DNA of 64,000 nucleotides from Muscardinus avellanarius (GCA_963383645.1 OY726573.1:18776158-18840157), one strand, 5' to 3'; numbered from the stretch's first letter, positions 10,421-21,099 are shown. Numbers and translations are program-made. Notes: generated from the sequence alone by a model not told the origin.

Positions 10421-10720
10421 AACTATAAGTCAATAAGGAACAGATAACTGAGCAGAGGTTATAAAGGCAATATGCACACGGGATAGAAACTATAAATGGT
10501 CGATGGCACATGATAAATTGCTCTATCTCATTAGTAATCACAGAGTTGCAACTGAAAACAACAATAAAGTCCCATTCCTTGCCTATTTGTTTTAAAATGT
10601 GGTCACATAAAGTGCTGGTTGGAGTGTAGAAGGACAGGCAATTCTCGCCGCACTTGTGGTTGAAGGATAAATGGGTGCAGGCTTTTTGAAGAACAGTCTG
10701 TCAATATCTAATGAAATTTT

Positions 10721-11890
10721 AAATAGATGACTTGGCTGCATCTTCCTCTCCCCTTCCAGTCTCCTGCCACTGACCCACTTAGCTGGACACCAGGCAAAGG
10801 GAGCCTGGGAAACCCAGCAGGCTGGACCAGCCTTGCTGCCATGCAGAGCCGAGCGCGGGTGGGACGTATGCGAGAGCAGACCAGATGACCAGCTCGGTGA
10901 CTCTCACTTGCCTTTGTGTTTACGGACACCACTGGGGCTCACCGCTGAGCAGCGGTCTAAGGTATGACTCGACCACGCTGTGTGGACCCACTTCACCGTG
11001 GAGGAACACTTAGATCTGTTTCTAGCTTTTTGCTATTTCAAGTAGTGTTGGAAAAAAAAAAAGAAGAAAAGAAAAACAAAATTTGTTTGTGCCTGACTCC
11101 GCATATACACACAAACACATCTCTAGAATGGATGCCTGTGACGTGGGGTTGCCGGGATCAGATGGGAAGGTGAGAAAGGAGAAAAGGCCTTGGTGCTTCC
11201 TTCCCCGCTCCTCGCCCTCTGCCTTTGGGTGGAATCCCTGGAAATGGCTGCTCCGTGGCTCTGGCCCCATCCAACACCCCCTCCCACCAGGTGGCCCTGG
11301 CCCTGGATCCAGCCATGCCACCTCATTCAAAGTCCCTGCAGCCCTGGACTGTGGCTTCCTACTGCCTTGTCCCCCTTGTTAATATCTAGCTGGGATGGAT
11401 TTTGGTTTCCTTAAGTCTGATACATAGGGAAAAAAAGAACAGGCTGTGGTTGAGAGTTTCGATTTCATCTAAGTGATAAGAATTTTATGCAGAGATTTAG
11501 TTTTTTTACCTAAACTAAGCCCCTGCTATTGTCCCCTGTGTGGAGTTTTAAGTGAAGGAGGGCTGGAAGGCCAACCTGGAGCTCTGTCAGGAGGCCGATG
11601 GGGGAGTTCAAGAGTGACAGCAGGTTGGAGAGAGATGGATTTTCAGTTGCTATACTCGTAGATATAAGGACGAGGGAAAGGAAGGTATCAGGGATGAAGC
11701 CTGATGGTCTAGGTTTCTGTGTTTGCTAGCTCGTTAGTTATCTGCCATTTATTGAGGTGGGAAAAGGAGGGTTTCCTCACCCATGGAGAATATGACAGTT
11801 TTCTTTACTAGACACCTTCTCTGTGCCAGGTGCCTCATGACACTTCTTCTACAGTTTCCAGGGCTGTAGGAGGACATAAATACTGTGTAT
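10721..11890. other. Unique sequence, no gene seen
   Basis: A short piece near 11005-11060 resembles antisense L1 3' sequence ('tgtttctagctttttgctat'). Open frames of 60-102 codons overlap on both strands without domains. Confidence 0.5.
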
Positions 11891-11903
11891 AAAGACACCT
11901 CTG

Positions 11904-12100
11904 TGGCTGGGAGTGGTGGCACACCCCTGTAATCCTGGTATTTGGGAGCCTGAGACAGGAGGATCGAGGCCAGTCTCAGTAACTTTGTGAGGTCTTGAGC
12001 AACTCAGTGAGACTCTTTCAAAATGAAATAGAGCTGTGGGTGTAACTCAGAGGTAAAATAGCCCTGAGTCCAATCCTCACTACCCCCCCCATACACACAA
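11904..12100 (+). mobile_element. B1-dID/MEN-type dimeric SINE with TSD
   Basis: Full dimer. Flanked by near-identical 'aaagacacctctgt' (11889-11902) and 'aaaggaacacctctgt' (after the C-run and 'acac' tail), consistent with a target-site duplication. Confidence 0.9.
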
Positions 12101-12244
12101 AGGAACACCTCTGTAAACCTTATAGCACTTTTCTTAAAAAAAAATTTAAAAGAACAAGATCAACAGAAGGATACCCAAGACATTGCTAGTCCCACCTCTC
12201 TGGCTCAGAGGGCAGGATTCCCAACACTAGCTAGCTCAGCTTCC

Positions 12245-12370
12245 TGAAAGCACAGACAATACCAGTTGCATGCCTACTGTATATCAAGACCCTTGCTGGA
12301 TGCTTTATATACATTTTATCTGAAGTGGGAATCTGCCATCTTAATTTGATTTTCAGAGTCAGAACCAGTG
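12245..12370 (-). mobile_element. MIR relic
   Basis: Antisense 5' part of MIR: 'gcctactgtatatcaagac', 'gctggatgctttatataca', 'ttttatctgaagtggg'. Confidence 0.5.
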
Positions 12371-12825
12371 GAATTTCACTCTGTTCTCTCACATGAGTGG
12401 ATCTTGTATTTCTGAAGGCCAACGCCTGGTGGGACCATTACATCATATTGACAACATAAATTAGACTGATTAGGGCCTGACAACATCGTTAGGAATGATA
12501 TACAATTTAGTGGCTGGCATTATTGACTGTTAAATTTGAACATGACAAACTGCCTTTTATATCTGCCCAGTGATACTTGGGCACCAACCCAAATCATAGG
12601 AAATGCCATGGTGTGGATTTAAACCACAGGCCAACCATTCCCAGTCCCTGGGAGGTGTCTCAGCCCTTCCATCCCTGCTGACAGGTTGGCCTTTGGGGAA
12701 ATTATGAAGTGGGGAAGGTCTATCCTTCCACCCTTGGGAAACCAGGACTCTTCCTCAGTTCCCCTGCAGAGAAGCCATCATTATACTTCAGAAAGAACTC
12801 TCATCTCAGCATTGAAAGGCGGGGT
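12371..12825. other. Unique sequence, no gene seen
   Basis: No repeat family or protein-like frame recognised. Confidence 0.5.
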
Positions 12826-12890
12826 TCTATTTGCCTGACTGCACGCCCTCAATAATCATTTCTTCTCTCTGAGCCTCAGTTTTCTCACTT
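12826..12890 (+). mobile_element. MIR fragment truncated by composite element A
   Basis: 'tctctctgagcctcag' and 'ttttctcactt' match sense MIR; similarity ends exactly where the A-rich target of copy A begins. Confidence 0.5.
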
Positions 12891-13039
12891 AAAAAACAAA
12901 ACAAAGGATGGGGGGCAAGATGACAGCTGCCGAATAGGACATGCATTCCTCTGAGAAGCCCTGGACAACAGATTTTGGTTTAATATCTGATTGGGACAAC
13001 AGGCGGAGACATTTCGAGTTGTGGTTTCCTATCTAGAAT

Positions 13040-14040
13040 ATAGAAGAGAGGGTGGATAATGGCAGAATTAGAGGCAAGATGACAGCAAGGCACTCACCAT
13101 GCAAGAAAAGTGATTTTTGGAAGAACATCCCAGAAGAGATTAGAGAATAGACCACTTCAGCCGCGCATGCTTGGGAATTCTTAACAACATACTCGTGTGT
13201 TGGAGGGAGCCCAGCAGTGCTGGGCGGGATGCCCAGCCGTGCATCACAGAGGGACTCAGTGCACCTGGCCGCCACACTCCTCTACGCTGCACTGGGGACC
13301 ATGGTGCTCTCGGAACAACAGATCCTGCTCTACATGGTAAGGCTGTGTGCCTCCGCTCTTGGAGGGGAGATAAAATCCATTGCTGCTGAGTGTTTGAGCT
13401 CACAACCTCTGCAAAAGACACATACTATTTTTTTTTTATTAAAAAACATTGAAGAGGGGCCAAGATGGTGGCCAGTATTCAGAAGAGGCAGACAAATCCT
13501 ATCCAATCCACCTTGAACTTTTGAAGAAATCTCCCCAAAGGTGGACTGCTCCTGCTACACATGCTCGGGAATTCTGGACAACGCGCAGTGTGGGAAAGGT
13601 GTTCGGGAGAGAATCAAGATGGCGGTCAGCAGCTGCAACCAGTGTTTGGGAGGGGCAGACAGATCCAGTCCAAATCACCTTGAACTTTTGAGGAAATCTC
13701 CCTGAAAGTAGACTGCCCCTGCCCCACATGCTTGGGAATTCTGGACAACATGCTATGTGGTAAAAGTGTTTGGGGCAGATCAGAGGGAGCCCCACATAAC
13801 TGGGTCAGACCACCATGCTGCGTGTTCCAGGAGACATTGACCCTCATGGCCGCTGCACTCCTCCATACAGTGCTAGAGGCCTGGGTGCACTTGGAGCAGC
13901 AGAACCTGCTCTCCGTAGTGAAGCTGTGGACCTCTGCCTTTGGAGGGGAGACAAAATTCATTGCCACTAGTTATTTGGGTTCCCAGTTTTTGCAAAAGAC
14001 ATGTTGTGTTTTCTCCTACTTAAAAAAAATGGAAGGAAAA
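13040..14040 (+). repeat. Tandem 5' modules of copy A (promoter-like)
   Basis: Two long blocks (about 13040-13440 and 13611-14030) are diverged repeats of each other, with a shorter block between them (13452-13610). Shared anchors are 'gcttgggaattct', 'ggaggggaga' and 'tgcaaaagaca'. Each block starts with an AAGATG motif (13076, 13462, 13616; another at 12917). AAGATGGCGG at 13616 is the classical YY1 site placed at the start of many mammalian L1 promoters. Promoter function is inferred. Confidence 0.65.
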
Positions 14041-14079
14041 AATGGAACATCTGTAGACAACCTGCCCACAGTGACAGAG

Positions 14080-14600
14080 ACTGGAGCCTGCCACACAGCA
14101 AGGCTGGTGCTGAGCCTCCGAGGCTGGAATGGGAGCCTGCTGGGCGGTGAGGCTGGTGCTGGGGCCTGTGAAGCTGGGATCGGAGAGTGCCATGCAGCGA
14201 GGCTGGTGCCAGGGCCTCTGAGGGCAGGATTCGAGCTTGCCATGTGGCAAGGCCAGTGCCGGGGGCCTCCAAGGCCAGGATAGAAAACTGTTGGGCAGAA
14301 AGGCTGATGCCAAGGCCTGAGAGGCCAGGATCAAAGCCTGACGTGTGGTGAGGCCAGTTCCGGGGCCAGCAAGGCTGGGATTGGAGCCTGCAGTGCGGCA
14401 AGGCCAGTGCCAGGGCCTGCGAGGCTGGGACTGGAGCTTGTCATGCAGCAAGGCCAGTGCTGGGGCCTCCAAGCCGGGATCAGAGCCTGCTGGATGGCAA
14501 AGCTAGTGTCAGGGCCTGTGAGGCCAGGATCAGAGCCTGCTGTGTGGTGAGGCTGATGCCAGGGCCAGCAAGGCTGGGATCAGAGCCTGCAGTGCAGCAT
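14080..14600 (+). repeat. VNTR of copy A, about eleven 50-bp units
   Basis: Units of 49-51 bp starting 'ggagcctgc' and ending in a 'gaggctgggatc'-like string; reverse complement matches the VNTRs of copies B and C. More diverged than in B and C, and the two-type alternation is not clear here. Confidence 0.85.
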
Positions 14601-14689
14601 CCACAGGGAAATATCACAAAAAAATAAAAAATCAGATGCTTTCCCTATTATGCGAAAACTAGGGAGAAATGATAATAGGAGGAACTCTA

Positions 14690-14955
14690 GTTGAAGAAGG
14701 GGCCCTATAGAGGAGCAATTAAGGTGACCTCTCTGAGGGGATGGGAGGGGGGAAGATGGAAACTTTTTAAAGCACATGATGTACTTAAACAAATATATCA
14801 AAGTCAATCACTAAATCATGCATGGGAACAAGGGAGGGGGAGGGAATGGGATGGGGATCAGATAAAGGCTAATTGGGTGATGTGTGCTTGTATATCCTCA
14901 CAAGTCTTATATGTCATTGAGATGTTTGACTAAAATGCACCAATAAAAATATATC
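14690..14955 (+). repeat. 3' module of copy A (L1 3'-end-like)
   Basis: Contains 'ggccctatagaggagcaatt', a G-rich polypurine tract at 14832-14856 with five G-runs (potential G-quadruplex), 'gggtgatgtgtgcttgtata' and AATAAA at 14942. The same module ends copies B and C, and a related one ends the L1 fragment at 53866-54072. Confidence 0.75.
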
Positions 14956-14960
14956 TAAAA

Positions 14961-14983
14961 CAAAACAAAACAAAACACAAAAT

Positions 14984-15026
<43 letters not shown>

Positions 15027-15070
15027 AGGGAGGAAGGGAGGGAAGGAGGGAGAGAGGGAGAGAGGGAGAA
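14961..15070. repeat. (CAAAA)n-(GAAA)n-(GGA/GA)n tract
   Basis: A-rich tail of copy A followed by a GAAA array and a G/A-rich run that leads into the next SINE. Confidence 0.9.
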
Positions 15071-15074
15071 ATAA

Positions 15075-15262
15075 GCCAGCATGGTGGCACACACCTGTAC
15101 TCCCAGGAGGTGGGATTACAGGAGGCTAAGACAAGAGGATCTCAAACTCAAGGCCAGCCTCAGCAACCTAGCAAGAACCTGTTTTAAAATGAAATAAAAA
15201 CAAAAAGGTATGAGGTATATCTCAGAGGTAAAGTGCCTCTGGGTTCAATCCCTAGCACCTAA
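15075..15262 (+). mobile_element. B1-dID/MEN-type dimeric SINE
   Basis: Left half with a small internal disturbance ('tactcccaggaggtgggatt'), linker, right half 'agtgcctctgggttcaatcc', AAATA tail. Confidence 0.88.
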
Positions 15263-15809
15263 ATAAATAAATAAAATATTTGATCTGTCTGTAGTAGGGG
15301 AGTTTTCTGCAGATGGGATGAGCCAGTGGCTAGGAAAGCACCCGATGCCAGTTAACTCTTACTGCATAAGAGCAGCCACATCAAATCACAGCAGCATAGG
15401 AAAATAAGCACTTATTTCCTTGATATATCTGTAGGTGAGTTAAGGACTGTCTGATGTAGCCATGGCTGGCTGGGCAGTTTTGCTTTGAGCTATGGGTTTG
15501 GCGAGAATAAAGCTCCTTGCCATAATTTGGGCTCTGGTTTGCTCCAGGATGAAGGAGAAGCATCTGCTGGGAGAAGCTCTTCACAACATGATGGTGCCAG
15601 TGGTGAGATCAGCACATTCCGAGGTCTATTTACGTCGTGCCTGAGTCTTCCAGAGTCAATCACCTGACCAAAACCCAGCCAAGGAATAAGCAGAACGGTC
15701 TCCATAAATCTAGGTGAGACAAAGTGGCTATGTTTAATAATAATTTACTTTTTAACAATAACAATAATTTCCACACATGATACACATATGTAGGAAAGTA
15801 CCATTCATT
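15263..15809. other. Unique sequence, no gene seen
   Basis: Possibly the antisense end of an old LTR around 15350-15480 ('ttaactcttactgcataaga'), but too diverged to call. Confidence 0.45.
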
Positions 15810-16035
15810 CTTTTTTTTTGGGGGGGGGTAGTAGTATTGAGAATTGAACCTGGGGGAATTCTACTTCCAAGATATACTCCCAGATTTTCAGAGTTTTTTA
15901 TTTTGAAAAAAGTCTCATTAGGTTGCTGAGAGTCTCACTATGTTGCTGAGGCTAATTTTGAACCTGTGATCCTTCTGTCTCAGGCTCCCAAGTATCGGGA
16001 GGCATTCAATAGGCATGCAACACTACACCCAGCTC
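15810..16035 (-). mobile_element. B1-dID/MEN-type dimeric SINE
   Basis: Antisense: T-run and G-run, 'attgagaattgaacctgggg', left half ending near 'aggcatgcaacactaca'. Flanked by short 'cattcattc' and 'cattcgtt', a possible TSD. Confidence 0.85.
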
Positions 16036-16424
16036 ATTCGTTACCTTTTTTTTTTTTCCTTAAGCCTCATTGGGGAAAGAGTAGCCAAGTATCCCGCTTC
16101 TCATGTCTTGATTTGTTATCACAGCAACTGGTTTGGCTGTAGTTAATCAGTTCCACTGACCACTAACAGGTGGGTGAATTGGCTATTTGGTCATATTCAT
16201 TGGGAACTATTTCCAGAGGTTCCTAGTTGATTGCACTGATTGATTCCAGAGGTGTCCTCCAATTCCCGTGTGTGCCGTTGCTGGATGAGGAAGAAGCCAG
16301 CTTCAGCTCCCTAACTCCTTGCAAAAGGTGGGGTACCAGAGGGGTACCAGGCAGGTGCTCTTTCTTCTCTGTTCCAGCTCAGCTTCCTCAGCCTGGAACC
16401 CACATAACAACCACCAGCAATATT

Positions 16425-16640
16425 TGCACAGGCCTCGCTCCATATCCAAGTGGCTTTAGAGATGTACCCCATTTCATATCTCTACAATAGCCCTAATCAT
16501 GCCCATTTGACAGATAAGGAAACCGAGGCTCAGGAGAGCCTCAAGTGACAAGACTTAGGTCACACCACTGGGAGTGGGGAGCTTGGAGCTTGAACTCAGA
16601 CCTGTGGATTGCAAAGCTCAGAGTTTCCCCTTCCTCCCCG
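16425..16640 (-). mobile_element. MIR relic
   Basis: Antisense MIR core is well preserved: 'gacagataaggaaaccgagg', 'ctcaagtgacaagac', 'aggtcacaccactgggagtg', 'ttgaactcagacctg'. Confidence 0.75.
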
Positions 16641-16759
16641 GGCAGGAAGCAGCATCTCTCAGGGCCTTGACTAATGTCTTTGTGTGCCTCCGCCTGACTC
16701 CAGGCACTCTCTGAAGGGACATCAGTCCATGTGACGCCTCTCTGCCACATCCATGATGG

Positions 16760-17130
16760 CTTAATTCCTGCTGTTTATGTGAGCAGAAATTACTCACTAA
16801 AATTTAATTTGGTAAATTTCGGTCTCCGCAAGCAGTTAATTCAATGAAGACACGGCCCAGCAAGTCAGCAGTTACTCAAGCTATTTCCGAAAGGCCAGCC
16901 CCCCAGATTACAGAGAACGTTCCAGCATTCCAGGCTGCTTTAAATTCACATTCCTTCATTATTGTGTCAAGGAAAGTCATTATGTGACTGAAGAAAATGC
17001 TTCCTGTCTAGAAAAAATAAAACACAAGCTTGTGCGGCGGATTAGCATTTTCTTCTGGGTATTTAATGGGGCACTCTTAAGGAGCATGATTTCTGAATTA
17101 TGTGGTTTGATGATTATTTAACCATGTTGG
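16760..17130. promoter_or_regulatory. Candidate conserved non-coding element
   Basis: About 370 bp of non-repetitive, balanced-composition sequence with clustered factor-type cores: TTTAATTT (about 16802), 'gcagttaattcaatga', CATTATTGTG (SOX-like ATTGT), 'gattatttaacc'. It has no SINE, LTR or microsatellite. Enhancer identity is inferred from composition only. Confidence 0.3.
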
Positions 17131-17348
17131 CTGGTGATAACTATTTATCTAGCCCAGAGCAATGCAGTTCAATAGACCAGTCTTGTGTTCATGGATTCCC
17201 TCAGAGGCTGCTGCCAGGAACTCAGCTCCCCAATTCCCCTGGTACGGGTCAGGCGGGCGTACAGGAGATGCAGGGGGAGTTTGTTAGGTCAGGGATGGTG
17301 CACAGATGTGCCTGTGTGGACCAGAAATGGATGAATTTCTGGCAATTG

Positions 17349-17351
<3 letters not shown>

Positions 17352-17391
<40 letters not shown>
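17352..17391. repeat. (TG)n microsatellite
   Basis: About 20 TG units, not attached to a SINE tail. Confidence 0.98.
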
Positions 17392-17395
<4 letters not shown>

Positions 17396-17589
17396 CAGTA
17401 AGATAGAAATGGGCAGATTGAAAGATTTAATTTTAATCTAGGCCTCTTAATTAGATTAAGTAAATGGGGCTATCAGACGGGGCAGGGGCAATATTCCATT
17501 CATCTTTATGTTGCTAGTGCCTACTATTCAAACACAACCAGAGCTTTGAGACTGATCATCCCAAACACTAAAAGAGAGCACAGTCTTAC

Positions 17590-17725
17590 AATGGCAGATG
17601 TAATAGACCACCAGGATGTAGCGCCCATTTGGACTTTGTTTTGTTCACCCCTGTATTTTGGGATAGTGGCCAGCACAGGGATAACACTCAATGAACGCTT
17701 GTTGAATTTTGTCTGAGTTGACATG
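17590..17725 (+). mobile_element. LINE L2 3'-end relic
   Basis: Sense L2 tail: 'tggccagcacagggataaca', 'ctcaatgaacgcttgttgaa'. Old, non-coding. Confidence 0.65.
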
Positions 17726-17751
17726 AAGATGTAGTTGGTTAAAAAGTCTCT

Positions 17752-17935
17752 AGACACAGTGGCAAATGCCTGTAATTCCAGAATTTGGAAGGCTGAGACG
17801 AGAGGATCATAGGTTTGAGGCCAGCCTCAGCAACATAACGAGACTCTCAGAAACCTAGCAAAAATAAAAATTTAAAAAGGCTGGGAGTATAGCACAGATG
17901 TAGAATGCCCCCTGTACCACAAAAAAATAATTAAA
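17752..17935 (+). mobile_element. Dimeric SINE with TSD
   Basis: Flanked by 'aaagtctcta' and 'aaagatctcta'. The right half is internally shortened: 'tagaatgccccctgtaccac' lacks the middle of the usual B-box region. Confidence 0.85.
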
Positions 17936-18895
17936 GATCTCTATGACAAAGAAATTAGGATGTGTCTCAGAGAGAAGGTCAAGACAGAGGAGACTTGAGA
18001 TGAAACCCTGGGTGTAAAAGTTGGCTTGTTTGAAGAGGAGACCCAAGGTCATGGCCATGTCTTTGCATCTCTAACTGGCCACCTTGAGGCAGGATTGGCC
18101 CTATCTAATGTAGCCTGAAGGAAGGGAAGATTGCTTCCAGCAGTTACATTTTGAGGATAAAAAGAGAAAATCCTAGAATATCTGTCCAAGAAAGGAAAGA
18201 CCTGCCTAAGAGGTAGCAAGGCTTGCATCAGGAGGGGCTTGACCTTGTAGAGAACTCTGAAAAATATAACATCAGACAGACAGTTGAAGTAGGTGACCTT
18301 TAAGGTCCCCTGAGAGTCTTCAGTGCACGGTTCATATTTGGTGGATTTGCGTCTGCTTATTTGTAAAAAGCTGAGTCAGGTCCCCTGGGTGAAGAAGAGA
18401 TGCTAGCTGTGACCTTGAAGACCTGGACATGGAGGTGACTGCAGTCAGAGTTAATCTGGAGGACCGTGTGCAAATCTAATTACTTGAGAGCATAACACAT
18501 GTTATGGGCACAGGGGACTGGAGAAGAGTCCCCTGCCACAGCATGGAGACTCCAGAAGTGCAGGGGGCCAGAGCAATCTGGAGACCTCTTGGAAGAGGTG
18601 ATTGAAAGGCTGGAGGGCTGATGCTAGAGGGCTGTAGCTGAGCTGAAGATGTGGAGGTGGCACTCTGCGCTCTGGCCAGCAGTGAAGGGCTGAGGATCAT
18701 CCAGGAGGAAGAAGAGCTGTGAAGGCACCAGGCAGTGAAGGAAGAGCTCAGCATCTCTGTGAGCGGAGTACACTGGGTGAGTCCCAGGCAAATGGAGCAC
18801 ATGGTTGGTTTCTTGAAATAACTGTCAGTGAAAGTTCTCACATTTTGGCAGTGGTTCAGGAAGCCGGGAATTCTAATGGAGGCAGAGAGTGGGAT
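17936..18895. other. Unique sequence, no gene seen
   Basis: A 155-codon antisense open frame (18476-18943) has no domain and low-complexity serine runs; a short overlapping + frame is present. 18220-18440 may be old antisense L2 but is not secure. Confidence 0.5.
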
Positions 18896-19012
18896 CCAGG
18901 TTCTAGAAGCAAACATTCCTGGCTTGAAGTCCTGACTTGACATTGCCCTGGATGGGTTGTTTGGGGTGAGTGGCTAAAGCTCTGAGTCTTAGTTTCCTTG
19001 TCTACAAAATAA
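18896..19012 (+). mobile_element. MIR relic
   Basis: Sense MIR pieces 'ggcttgaagtcctgac', 'gctctgagtcttagtttcct', 'tgtctacaaaat'; cut by the SINE cluster. Confidence 0.55.
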
Positions 19013-19139
19013 ATGGTGCACATCTATAATGCTAGTACTCGGGAGTCTGAGACAGGAGAATCACAGGTTCAAGGCCATCTTTAGTAACTTAGTGAGGCCC
19101 ATATCAACTTAGTGAGACTGCTTCAAAATAAAAAATAAA
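19013..19139 (+). mobile_element. SINE left monomer (cluster unit 1)
   Basis: Left half only, from 'gtgcacatctataatgctag' to the A-rich linker. The next SINE inserted at that linker. Confidence 0.8.
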
Positions 19140-19345
19140 GCCAGGTGTGGTGGTGCACGCTTGTAATCCCCACGCTTGGGAGGCGGAGACAGGAGGATCG
19201 CACAGGTTCGAAGCCAGCCGTGCTGGCTTAAGAGACCCTGTTTCCAAATAAAAAAGTATAAAATAGGTCTGGGAGTGTAGCCCAGAGGTAGAAGGGTTTC
19301 CAGGAACCCCAGTACCACCAAAAAATAAATAAAATAAATAAATAA
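19140..19345 (+). mobile_element. Variant-subfamily SINE (cluster unit 2)
   Basis: Variant subfamily: left half with 'caggttcgaagccagccg' and 'gctggcttaagagaccctg', right half with 'agaagggtttccaggaaccc'. Tail of AAAT repeats. Confidence 0.9.
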
Positions 19346-19357
19346 ATAAATAAATAA

Positions 19358-19561
19358 AGCCAGGCATGGTGGCACACACTTGTAAGCCCAGTACTTGAGA
19401 GGCTGAGACAGGAGGATCACAGTTCATGAACAGCCTCAGCTACCTAGGTGAGGCCTTCTGCAATTTAGTGAGAGCTTATTTCAAAATAAAAAATAAAATG
19501 TAGGGCTGGAGTGTATAGCTTGGAGGTAGAATGCCCCAGGGTTTTATCCCCAGTACCATAA

Positions 19562-19596
<35 letters not shown>

Positions 19597-19600
19597 ATAT
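19358..19600 (+). mobile_element. Dimeric SINE (cluster unit 3)
   Basis: Complete dimer of the main type with 'aatgccccagggttttatcc', followed by an AAAT array of about 12 units. Confidence 0.9.
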
Positions 19601-19617
19601 TAAAAATAAAATAAAAA

Positions 19618-19690
19618 GTGCTGCCAGTGTAGCTTGGAGGTAGAATGCCCCTGGGTTCAGTTCCCAGTACTAAAAATGTAAAATAAATAA
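19618..19690 (+). mobile_element. Solitary ID-like right monomer (cluster unit 4)
   Basis: 'gtgtagcttggaggtagaat' and 'gggttcagttcccagtacta' without a left half. It is probably the right half belonging to unit 1 displaced by units 2 and 3. Confidence 0.8.
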
Positions 19691-20499
19691 AACTGATAAA
19701 AATGTCTCCAACTCTCCAAGAGCTGGTGTGCGCATTAGAGGGGATCATGATGTCGGCATGATTTGTAAACTCTAAAGTGCCCTCCACTTATGAGAGCAGC
19801 CACTAATGGCATCGTATCACAGATCTCCGAGTTGGAGAGTGACAGGAACTGTCTGCTGAGGCCCAGGTCCCGGAGCCAGGCCTTGAACTTTGCTCTTTGG
19901 TCTGATGTGCCTGGCAGTGGTCCCACCTATGAGAGACAGTCCTGGGGACAGATCCACGCTAGGCTGTTGGCTCTGCTTTTGTCCGGCAATTGGTGACCCG
20001 CAGCTGATGCATGGCTCACAGACAGCCTCTCCCTGGATGGCTATGACAGGGACCCTGCTTCCATACCTCTCTGGGACCTCATTCATTGTCTCCCTTAGCA
20101 TGTGACTGGGAAGCCACATTCCAACGCTAACACTGTTGTAGGGACTCATCCAGAGGCAGCTACTGAGTAGTCGATCACTTCTGGATTTGGTCTTCTGCTT
20201 TGACTCCGGCCCTAAATTCTAAGCAGATATATTCAACTGTCTGCTTGATGTGTCAACTTGATAAGGAGTTCAAACTAAGTATGACCCAAATGGAATTCCC
20301 AGGGAAACCCCTCCCCCAAACTGTCCCTCCTCCAGTCTTCCTCCACCCCTGCATCCGGGCCATCCGCATACCCTCTCCCGACTGGATCCCCTCTCTCCTT
20401 TCTCCAACCCCCTCTTGCCACTCTGCCCACACCACCAGCCTCCTGGTCAGCGTGCCACAGCTGACCTGGCCCTGGCTGTCTCGCTATTTCTCTTGGCTT
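19691..20499. other. Unique sequence, no gene seen
   Basis: Open frames of 110 (19817-20149, -) and 189 codons (20200-20769, +) are not supported as genes: no domain, they overlap frames on the other strand, and the longer one runs through likely L2 sequence. Confidence 0.5.
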
Positions 20500-21060
20500 T
20501 TGCAAACCCCTTCCCTACGGGGTAGCCAGAGTGAGCTTTGCAAAACCTCAATCAGTTATTTTCATCTTCCTAAAGTCCTTTTTCTCAGTGCATGTAAAAT
20601 AGAAACAGAATTGAGCAGAAGCCAGACTGCACCGGGCCAAGGTGTGAATGGGATTTTTGAGAGCGTGAATATGAAGGCTACAGACGTCCTTGCAAGGGGC
20701 AGGGCTGGGGAAGAGGAGGGAGGGGAGCGGCAAATAAGCAGGCTGACGGGGAAGCGCTTGTCTCCTTAGGAGAGACTTGCATGCTAAAAGTGGATGGATT
20801 GCTGAAGGGGAGGAGGGGCAGGGAATTTGCTTGGGTAAGGGAAGACTCTCCTTCATCTCAGAAGAGACTTGGAGCTCACTTATGTCATTCACAGCAGCAA
20901 TTCTGCCCCAGAAAAGCTTATTTTTGTTAAGTCTCTTAAACAGTCAAATAAAAGAGGCTGCGTGCTGAAAACCTAACAAGGCCCTCAAGGATCTGGCCCC
21001 TGCCCACCTCTCTCCCCTGCTTCACCACCATACTGCTAGCCCAGGGTTGCATACTTTAGC
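20500..21060 (+). mobile_element. LINE L2 relic (discontinuous)
   Basis: Sense L2 body pieces: 'gccagagtgagctttgcaaa' (about 20524) and 'aaggccctcaaggatctggc' (about 20977), then 'cccctgcttcaccaccata'. The middle part is not clearly L2. Confidence 0.5.
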
Positions 21061-21099
21061 AAGAATAAGAATCATTCGAAAATTGTCAAGGCCAATCTC

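Larger units (their letters stand above)
9895..10720 (+). mobile_element. Old L1 3'-region fragment, split by a SINE and a purine tract
   Basis: Resembles the 3' part of L1 ORF2 and its UTR: 'ctatctcattagtaatcaca', 'gttgcaactgaaaacaac', 'gtgctggttggagtgtag'. Interrupted at 9993-10420. No open frame. Confidence 0.55.
12906..14960 (+). mobile_element. Composite non-autonomous retrotransposon, copy A
   Basis: About 2.05 kb. In order: an L1-like start (G-run then 'caagatgacagctgccgaat'), tandem 5' modules (13040-14040), a VNTR of about 50-bp units (14080-14600), a short unique link, and an L1-like 3' end with a G-rich polypurine tract and AATAAA (14942). Flanks share the A-rich string 'aaaacaaaacaaa' (12893-12905 and after 14955), preceded on the left by 'actt', like an L1 endonuclease site TT/AAAA; low complexity makes this TSD weak. 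Open frames cross it but coding is unlikely. Mobilisation in trans by L1 is inferred. It lacks the 91-bp 5' repeats of copies B and C and looks older. Confidence 0.8.

Noticed and set aside
13732..14283. 183-codon open frame in copy A
   Set aside because: Runs through promoter-like modules into the VNTR; neither B nor C keeps the same frame.
12893..14975. A firm TSD for copy A
   Set aside because: The shared string 'aaaacaaaacaaa' is low complexity and may be tail sequence, so it is reported only as weak support.
20200..20769. 189-codon open frame
   Set aside because: Overlaps L2-like sequence and antisense frames; no domain, no splice-site pattern.
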